Shown: positions 58,743 to 64,000 of the stretch, piece by piece
Numbering within the stretch: the first letter of the stretch is position 1
Layout of the letters: each line of letters begins with the position of its first letter
From: Klebsiella ornithinolytica NBRC 105727 = ATCC 31898
GTDB taxonomy: Bacteria; Pseudomonadota; Gammaproteobacteria; Enterobacterales; Enterobacteriaceae
Reading direction: 5' to 3'
Length of the DNA: 64,000 nucleotides
Assembly (NCBI RefSeq): GCF_001598295.1
Contig: NZ_BCYR01000007.1
Coordinates: 186,001 to 250,000 of the forward strand
Notes under the pieces: model-generated
The model's database searches: none
Told to the model about the DNA's origin: nothing
What the model saw: the letters and a program-made list of their open reading frames with translations, nothing else
Made by a program: the position numbers and the translations under genes

Positions 58743-59742
58743 GGCTTTTGTCCATATTCGCGATCTGCGGGTGGAATTTCGCCGCGATGGCCAGACGGTG
58801 AATGCGGTTAACGGTGTCTCTTTTGATGTCCATAAAGGCGAAGTGATGGCGTTGATCGGTGAGTCGGGGTCCGGTAAAAGCGTCACGTTGAGGGCGCTGA
58901 TGCGCCTGCATCCGCCTACAAGCAGCGTGCTCTCGGGGACGCTGCGCGTCGGCGATGAGGAGGTACTGAAGATGAGCGCTTCCCGGCTGCGGGCCTATCG
59001 CGGCGCCCGCTGCGCGATGATTTTTCAGGAGCCGCTGCTGGCGTTTGATCCGGTGTATACCGTCGGTCAGCAGATCGTTGAAGGGCTGCGTCGCCATGAA
59101 GGGCTGTCGCGTCAGGCGGCGAGGGAGCGGGCTCTGGAGGCGCTGCGTCAGGTGCGGATCCCCAGTCCGGAACGACGGCTGGATGCCTACCCGCACGAAA
59201 TGTCCGGCGGTATGCGCCAGCGGGCGATGATTGCTCTGGCGCTGTCGTGCAATCCGCAGCTGCTGCTGGCGGATGAGCCGACCACCGCGCTGGACGCCAC
59301 GGTGCAGATCCAGATTCTGATCCTGTTGCGCGAGCAGCAAAAGCAGCGCGAGCTGGCGATTATCTTTGTGACTCATGATATTGGCGCCGCGGTGGAGATA
59401 GCCGACCGGGTGGCGGTGATGTACGCCGGACGGATCGTTGAAGAGGCGTCGATGACGGATATTTTGTCCCGTCCTCGCCATCCCTATACCCAGGTGCTGC
59501 TGGGTAGCCGTCCCAAAGACGGGTTGAAAAAAGGCGACGCGCTGCATTGCATTCCCGGTTCGCCGCCGGATCTTTCCCGCCTGCCGCCGGGCTGCGCGTT
59601 CGCCGACCGTTGCCCGCATGCGAGACCCGTTTGTAGGCAAACTCAACCCGTGACCGAACAGGTGGGACAGCGTCATGTGGTGAGTTGCCATCGCTGGCGA
59701 GAACTGACGTCGGGCGTCGAAAAACCGGCGCTGTATGCCTGA
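58732..59742 (+). CDS. ABC transporter ATP-binding protein, DppD type
   Basis: 336-residue ATPase with Walker A GESGSGKSVT, signature MSGGMRQRAMIALAL, Walker B LLLADEPTTALD, H-loop IFVTHDIGAAVEIADRVAVM, and the C-terminal extension GCAFADRCPHARPVC. It starts inside the DppF-type gene, so the two subunits are made in coupled amounts. The MSGGMRQR signature is the usual form in DppD subunits. Confidence 0.92.
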   Translation: MSHEAFVHIRDLRVEFRRDGQTVNAVNGVSFDVHKGEVMALIGESGSGKSVTLRALMRLHPPTSSVLSGTLRVGDEEVLKMSASRLRAYRGARCAMIFQEPLLAFDPVYTVGQQIVEGLRRHEGLSRQAARERALEALRQVRIPSPERRLDAYPHEMSGGMRQRAMIALALSCNPQLLLADEPTTALDATVQIQILILLREQQKQRELAIIFVTHDIGAAVEIADRVAVMYAGRIVEEASMTDILSRPRHPYTQVLLGSRPKDGLKKGDALHCIPGSPPDLSRLPPGCAFADRCPHARPVCRQTQPVTEQVGQRHVVSCHRWRELTSGVEKPALYA

Positions 59743-59772
59743 ACGGTCGACCGAGTAAAAGAGGTGATACGC

Positions 59773-60957
59773 ATGCAGGATGATAATCACGCATTTATGC
59801 CTTACCCGCCGCAGCCGGTACCCCACGCGCTGAGCGGGCCGCTCAGCGGGATGACCTTTGCCGTCAAAGATCTGTTTGATGTTGCGGGCTATCCCACCGG
59901 CGGCGGTAACCCACATTTACTGGCGCTCTCCGGCATTAAACGCCGCACGGCGCCGGTGGTGCAGCGCCTGCTGGATAACGGCGCACGTTTTATCGGTAAA
60001 ACCCACACCAGCGAGCTGGCCTACTCGATGAGCGGCCACAATGTGCATTACGGGACGCCGCGCAACGGCGCTGCGCCGAACCATATACCCGGCGGTTCGT
60101 CATCCGGGTCGGCGTCGGCGGTGTCGAACGGCGTGTGCGATTTTGCGCTGGGCACCGATACCGGCGGGTCGGTGCGTACCCCGGCAAGCTACTGCGGCTT
60201 GTTTGGCCTGCGCCCCACGCACGGGCGCATTTCGCTCGACGGCTGCCAGCCGCTGTGCGCCACGATGGACACCTGCGGTTTCTTCGCCCAAACGCCGGAG
60301 GTCTTTCGGGCGGTCGCTGACTGCCTGCTGGACGCGAAGCCTCCGGCGATTGCCGGCGTGGCGCTGGCGTGCCATGACGCTCTTTTTTCCCGCCTGCCGC
60401 TGCGTAGCCAGCAGGCATTGTTGCCCGTCCGGCAGCGGCTTGAGCGCGTTTTTGGCACCTTCACGCCGCTGAATGCGTCGCTGCCGGACATCGATGAGAT
60501 CTACCTCGCCTTTCGGCAGATTCAGGGATTTGAGGCCTGGCAGGCGCAGGGGGAGACGATAGAACGCTATGGCCTGCAGCTGGGGCCGGATGTACGCGAA
60601 CGCTTCTTATGGGGAAAAGCGGTGACCCCGGCGCAGTATGAGGCCGCCTGCCAGCGGCGGGAGCACTTTACCCGTTGGTGGGATGCGCTGTTGGGCGACG
60701 CGATACTGGTTCTGCCCACCGTGCCCGACGGTGCGCCGCTGCTGACGGCGCAGGCTGAGGAGATTGAGACCACCCGGCGTCTTTCCCACGATTTATTGTT
60801 GATTTCGGTGATGACCCGACGTCCGCAGGTGACGCTGCCGGTGGCTCAGGCCGGCGGTCTGCCGCTGGGCATCTCTTTTTTAGGGCCGCGCGGCAGCGAT
60901 CGTCTGCTGGTGGAGCTGGCCGTTGCATTTGCGCAAGGAGACAAAGATGAGCAGTGA
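59773..60957 (+). CDS. Amidase-signature-family amidase
   Basis: 394-residue amidase with the Ser-cisSer-Lys triad. Catalytic Lys32 is in MTFAVKDLFDVAGYPTGGGN, the cis-Ser around 109-110 in IPGGSSSGSASAVSNG, and the nucleophile Ser133 in LGTDTGGSVRTPASYCGLFG. The usual C-terminal half is reduced but complete to a normal end. It hydrolyses an amide to acid and ammonia. ATG 59773, with GAGG 8 bases before it (GTG 59764 is rejected). It lies between the transporter genes and the M20 hydrolase gene, overlapping the latter by 11 bases; the substrate is presumably what the ABC system imports. Confidence 0.87.
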   Translation: MQDDNHAFMPYPPQPVPHALSGPLSGMTFAVKDLFDVAGYPTGGGNPHLLALSGIKRRTAPVVQRLLDNGARFIGKTHTSELAYSMSGHNVHYGTPRNGAAPNHIPGGSSSGSASAVSNGVCDFALGTDTGGSVRTPASYCGLFGLRPTHGRISLDGCQPLCATMDTCGFFAQTPEVFRAVADCLLDAKPPAIAGVALACHDALFSRLPLRSQQALLPVRQRLERVFGTFTPLNASLPDIDEIYLAFRQIQGFEAWQAQGETIERYGLQLGPDVRERFLWGKAVTPAQYEAACQRREHFTRWWDALLGDAILVLPTVPDGAPLLTAQAEEIETTRRLSHDLLLISVMTRRPQVTLPVAQAGGLPLGISFLGPRGSDRLLVELAVAFAQGDKDEQ

Positions 60958-62215
60958 GGTTCTTTTTACCCCGGTTGCCGGGGCGACGGGGTGGCGTATT
61001 AACGGGGAACGGTTATGGGATTCATTGATGGCGCTGGCGGAAATCGGCGCGACGCCGAAGGGCGGCTGCTGTCGCCTGACGCTCACCGATCTCGACCGAC
61101 AGGGACGGGATGTAGTCATCGGCTGGGCGCAAGAGGCGGGGATGAGCGTCACGGTTGATAAAATCGGTAACGTGTTTATGCGCCGGGAAGGGCGCAACCC
61201 GCTGCTGCCGCCGATTGTCTCCGGAAGCCATATTGATACTCAGCCTACCGGCGGGAAATTTGACGGTAACTACGGGGTGCTGGCGGCGCTGGAGGTGGTG
61301 CGTACGCTGAACGACCTCGATATTGAAACCGAAGCGCCGATTGAAGTGGTGTTCTGGACCAATGAAGAAGGCTCGCGTTTTGTGCCGGTCATGATGGGGT
61401 CTGGGGTCTTTGCCGGAGTATTCCCGCTGGAAACAATCTATGCCGCGCAGGATGCGCAGGGAAAAACGGTGGGCGAGGAGCTGGCGCGTATCGGTTATGT
61501 CGGCAGCCAGACTCCCGGCGATCATCCGATCGGCGCCTACTTTGAAGCCCATATCGAGCAGGGACCGATCCTGGAAGATGAAGAGAAAATCATCGGCGTG
61601 GTGCAGGGGGTGCTGGGGATCCGCTGGTACGATTGCGTGGTGACGGGGCAGGCATCTCATGCCGGGCCAACGCCGATGCGCCTACGTCAGGATGCCTTGC
61701 AGGTAGCGACCCGGATTATGCAGGAGGTGGTGGCGATTGCCGGGCGTAGCGAAGAGGGGCGCGGTACCGTCGGGATGGTGCAGGTCTATCCCAACAGCCG
61801 CAACGTGGTGCCGGGCGAGGTCACCTTCTCCATCGATATGCGCAATATCAGCGACGCGGCGGTCGATGAGATGGACCGCCAGCTGCGGGCTTTTATCACC
61901 CGCGTGCAGCAGGAGAGCGGCCTGGCGGTGACGTTACAGGAAGTCAGCCATTACCCGGCGGCGCCGTTCCATCCGGATTGCCAGCAGGCCATTGCCGATG
62001 CGGCGGCGCGACTTGGCTATCCGGCGCGGGAGATCGTCTCCGGTGCCGGGCATGATGCGGTATATATGAGCTATCTGGCGCCGACGGGGATGATCTTTAT
62101 TCCCTGCAAAGACGGGATTAGCCATAACGAAATCGAGTACGCCTCTCCCGGGCACGTTACCGCCGGCGCAAACGTGCTGCTGCAGGTCATGCTGCAGTAC
62201 GCGCAGGTGGCGTAA
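60947..62215 (+). CDS. M20-family hydantoinase/carbamoylase-type amidohydrolase
   Basis: 422-residue zinc hydrolase of the N-carbamoyl-amino-acid/ureidoglycolate type. Metal-ligand motifs: VSGSHIDTQPTGGKFDGNYG (His, Asp), FWTNEEGSRFVPVMMGSGVF (catalytic Glu pair), YFEAHIEQGPILEDEEKIIG (His), ASHAGPTPMRLRQDAL, and MIFIPCKDGISHNEIEYASP (His). Likely product is a free amino acid with loss of CO2 and ammonia. The start at 60947 has AAGGAGA before it and overlaps the amidase stop by 11 bases. Last gene of the operon. Confidence 0.87.
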   Translation: MSSEVLFTPVAGATGWRINGERLWDSLMALAEIGATPKGGCCRLTLTDLDRQGRDVVIGWAQEAGMSVTVDKIGNVFMRREGRNPLLPPIVSGSHIDTQPTGGKFDGNYGVLAALEVVRTLNDLDIETEAPIEVVFWTNEEGSRFVPVMMGSGVFAGVFPLETIYAAQDAQGKTVGEELARIGYVGSQTPGDHPIGAYFEAHIEQGPILEDEEKIIGVVQGVLGIRWYDCVVTGQASHAGPTPMRLRQDALQVATRIMQEVVAIAGRSEEGRGTVGMVQVYPNSRNVVPGEVTFSIDMRNISDAAVDEMDRQLRAFITRVQQESGLAVTLQEVSHYPAAPFHPDCQQAIADAAARLGYPAREIVSGAGHDAVYMSYLAPTGMIFIPCKDGISHNEIEYASPGHVTAGANVLLQVMLQYAQVA

Positions 62216-62279
62216 CCCGCCGCCCGGGATCTCCCCGGCTGGCGCGACGCTTAGCCGGGCAATCCGACCGCACGCCCCT

Positions 62280-62352
62280 GTAGCCCCGGTAAGCGCAGCG
62301 CCACCGGGGGATTTCTCCGGATGACGGCGCGCGCACCTTATCCGGGCTACGG
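62280..62352. repeat. REP/BIME-like repeat pair
   Basis: Two facing REP-like units: GTAGCCCCGGTAAGCGCAGC followed by GCCACCGGGG (62280-62310), and CTCCGGATGACGGCGCGCGC followed by ACCTTATCCGGGCTACGG (62315-62352). Both have the GC-rich stem and TAAGCGC or CTTATCCGG core typical of enteric REP sequences. They lie between the convergent hydrolase and MocR genes and may stabilise mRNA 3' ends. Confidence 0.7.
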
Positions 62353-62388
62353 AATGCAGGATGCGCGGGGGGCGACGACAGACTTCGT

Positions 62389-63855
62389 TTACCCCAGCTG
62401 CGCCAGCTGGTGGCACAGTACCTCGACGCCGGGCGCAATCGCATCGGGATTGATAGCGTGAAAGCCCATGCGGAAAAAATTTTCCGGCGGGTTGGCGTTG
62501 AGAAAATGGCGCGCGCCGGGTTCAATCAGCACCCCGGCATGGGCGGCTCGCCAGGTCAGCTGCTGGGTATTGATCTGTTTCGGTGTCGCCAGCCAGAAGG
62601 CATTGGCATGTTCACTCCCGGGAATAATCCGGCACTCCGGCAGGTAGCGGTGCAGCGCATTATTCAGCCGCTCCCAGCGCTGGGCGGAGTCAAAGTGGTA
62701 GCGGCGCAGGTGGGTTTCATAGTGCCCCTGGGCGAGAAAATGGGCCATCTGATACTGAATATTGGTGGGCGGGTGGCGGTAAATCAGCCGCCGCAGCGCG
62801 CGGGCTTCATCAATCAGGTCCGGGTCGGCCACCATAAATCCCAGCCGCAGGCCGGGAGACAGCGCCTTCGACAGGCTGCTGACGTAAATCACCCGCCCGC
62901 TACGGTCGCTGGCTTTCAGTGCCGGTAGCGGGTTCAGCATAAAATTACTTTCCGAGTCGTAATCATCTTCAACGATCACCGCATCGTGGCGGGCCGCATG
63001 TTCCAGCAGCTGGCCGCGCCGCGCCTGGCTCATCGCCACCCCCGTCGGCACCTGGTGGCCGGGGGTGACGTAGTAGTAATCGCAGGGAGCATCGTCGAGC
63101 ACGATCCCTTCTTCGTCCACCGGGTGCGGCACGATGTTGGCGTCCGCCAGCAGGAAGGTATTAATCGCCTCGCGGAAGCAGGGATTCTCGACGCCGATCC
63201 GGGTTGTGGACGACATCAGCAGGCGGGTGAGCAGGTAGAGCGCGTTCTGCGAGCCGAGCGTAATCAGGATCTCATCCGCTGCGGCGACGATGCCGCGCTT
63301 GGGCAGCACCCGGGTGCGGATCTGCTCAATCAGCATCGGGACGTCCTGGTCGATGTGATCGACGACCCAGGCCGGATCGCGCACGCCGCCGTGCAGCCAG
63401 TTGGCCGCCGAACGCCAGGTGGTCAGCGGAAACTGGCGGGTATCCGGCTGGCCATAGATAAACGGATAGCGATAATTCATCCAGCCGGCGGGTTTAAGAA
63501 TCGACTCCTGCTGGCTGGGAGTGATTTGCAGTCGCGCGCCCCAGCGTGGTGCAGCGCGCTCGTCATCCGGTGCATCCTGCACGGCAACCGTCGCGGCGGA
63601 ATGCTGATAGTCGGGATGCAGATAGTATCCGCTGCGCGGACGGCTGATGAGATACCCTTCGCTGACCAGACTCTCAAAAACCAGCGCCGTAGTATTGCGC
63701 GATACCCGCAGCTGGCTGGCCAGCTGACGGCAGGAGGGCAGCGGCGTGTCGGCGGAAAAAATACCGCTCAGAATGGCGTTAACCAACGTCTCCCGCACCT
63801 GCTCCTGTAAACCGCGACGTTGGTCGAACTCGACGTGCAAAAGGTGACGGATCAT
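62389..63855 (-). CDS. MocR-family (GntR-aminotransferase) regulator
   Basis: 488-residue PLP-dependent regulator. It has an N-terminal GntR winged helix (QEQVRETLVNAILSGIFSAD, then CRQLASQLRVSRNTTALVFE) and a linker. The aminotransferase-like domain has the PLP-binding Lys in IYVSSLSKALSPGLRLGFMV, plus Asp/Tyr cofactor contacts (VIVEDDYDSE; YYYVTPGHQVPTG). MocR proteins sense amino-acid or amine effectors through PLP. It is convergent with the ABC/amidase operon and may control it from about 8 kb away, possibly through the repeat at 54126-54155. Alternatively it acts on genes beyond 64000, to which it is divergent. Confidence 0.9.
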   Translation of the reverse strand: MIRHLLHVEFDQRRGLQEQVRETLVNAILSGIFSADTPLPSCRQLASQLRVSRNTTALVFESLVSEGYLISRPRSGYYLHPDYQHSAATVAVQDAPDDERAAPRWGARLQITPSQQESILKPAGWMNYRYPFIYGQPDTRQFPLTTWRSAANWLHGGVRDPAWVVDHIDQDVPMLIEQIRTRVLPKRGIVAAADEILITLGSQNALYLLTRLLMSSTTRIGVENPCFREAINTFLLADANIVPHPVDEEGIVLDDAPCDYYYVTPGHQVPTGVAMSQARRGQLLEHAARHDAVIVEDDYDSESNFMLNPLPALKASDRSGRVIYVSSLSKALSPGLRLGFMVADPDLIDEARALRRLIYRHPPTNIQYQMAHFLAQGHYETHLRRYHFDSAQRWERLNNALHRYLPECRIIPGSEHANAFWLATPKQINTQQLTWRAAHAGVLIEPGARHFLNANPPENFFRMGFHAINPDAIAPGVEVLCHQLAQLG

Positions 63856-64000
63856 GCGGGGCTCCTTACGTGAATACTCTGTCTACCCTGCAGCAAATTC
63901 CATACCACCCTGAAAAAGTCTGACACACGGACGCAACGAAACTGGCTCTATCCGGAAAACAAAAACGCTCCCTACAGTAAAAACGCATTCATCAGTCGCG
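63856..64000. other. Upstream region of the MocR gene, window edge
   Basis: 145 bases with no gene start inside the window. It presumably holds the MocR promoter and that of a neighbour to the right. No clear palindrome was found. Confidence 0.4.

Noticed and set aside
58486-59916. Long open frame of 476 codons on the minus strand
   Set aside because: It lies wholly opposite the two ABC ATPase genes, whose motifs are intact. It has no recognisable motif and arises from the high GC third-position bias.
62986-63810. Open frame of 274 codons on the plus strand
   Set aside because: Antisense to the MocR-type regulator gene; a shadow of its codon use.
1-64000. Insertion sequences, prophage, CRISPR array, tRNA or rRNA genes
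   Set aside because: No transposase, integrase, spaced direct-repeat array or tRNA-like cloverleaf was recognised by eye. A dedicated scan (tRNAscan, ISfinder, CRISPR finder) would be decisive.

Overview
The window is chromosomal DNA of an enteric bacterium, almost certainly Klebsiella or a very close relative. The evidence is a ramR-romA-ramA locus with a 113-residue RamA, an adjacent atsB-atsA arylsulfatase operon with moaE-moaF and a LuxR-type regulator (the Klebsiella monoamine/sulfatase regulon), and the backbone genes pheP, ybdG, nfsB, ybdF, ybdJ and ybdK in the same order as in Escherichia coli. No species is claimed. I saw no rRNA, tRNA, CRISPR array, prophage or insertion sequence.

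Layout. 1-1765: the left-truncated end of an iron-siderophore ABC uptake operon. 2035-3831: three small envelope proteins: an 11-residue-repeat periplasmic protein, an RcnB/CigR-like protein and a YSC84-like lipoprotein. 4403-7463: an M20 amidohydrolase, an orphan amino-acid binding protein and an aldo/keto reductase. 7502-21391: the sulfatase/amine block. It holds moaEF, atsBA and the regulator, then an MFS carrier with an acetylpolyamine-deacetylase-like enzyme, then an amine permease, a cupin, an FAD amine oxidase and an aldehyde dehydrogenase. 21794-25129: a beta-propeller lipoprotein and a TonB-dependent receptor behind a Fur-box-like palindrome.

25293-53831 is the pheP-ybdG-nfsB-ybdF-ybdJ-ybdK backbone, split by Klebsiella-type insertions. 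These are a LacI-controlled sugar operon, an MFS exporter with its XRE regulator, the ram locus, a second TonB receptor with a secreted Fes-like esterase, and a P-type ATPase with an RND pump. 54165-63855 is a dpp/opp-type ABC importer co-transcribed with an amidase and an M20 carbamoylase-like hydrolase, facing a MocR-family regulator.

The most interesting signal is an 18-base imperfect palindrome (consensus TATCGTYCKAAAGRACGA). It occurs five times, each in an intergenic region: before moaEF, between atsB and the regulator, before the amine permease, and twice back to back between the amine oxidase and the aldehyde dehydrogenase. It is a good candidate for the binding site of the LuxR-type regulator (probably MoaR). 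If so, it ties the permease/oxidase/dehydrogenase genes, and possibly the deacetylase, into the monoamine/sulfatase regulon as an undescribed acetyl-amine utilisation branch. A second strong signal is a pair of exact copies of TGTAATCGATTACTTTTT, 32 bases apart, before the LacI-linked sugar operon.
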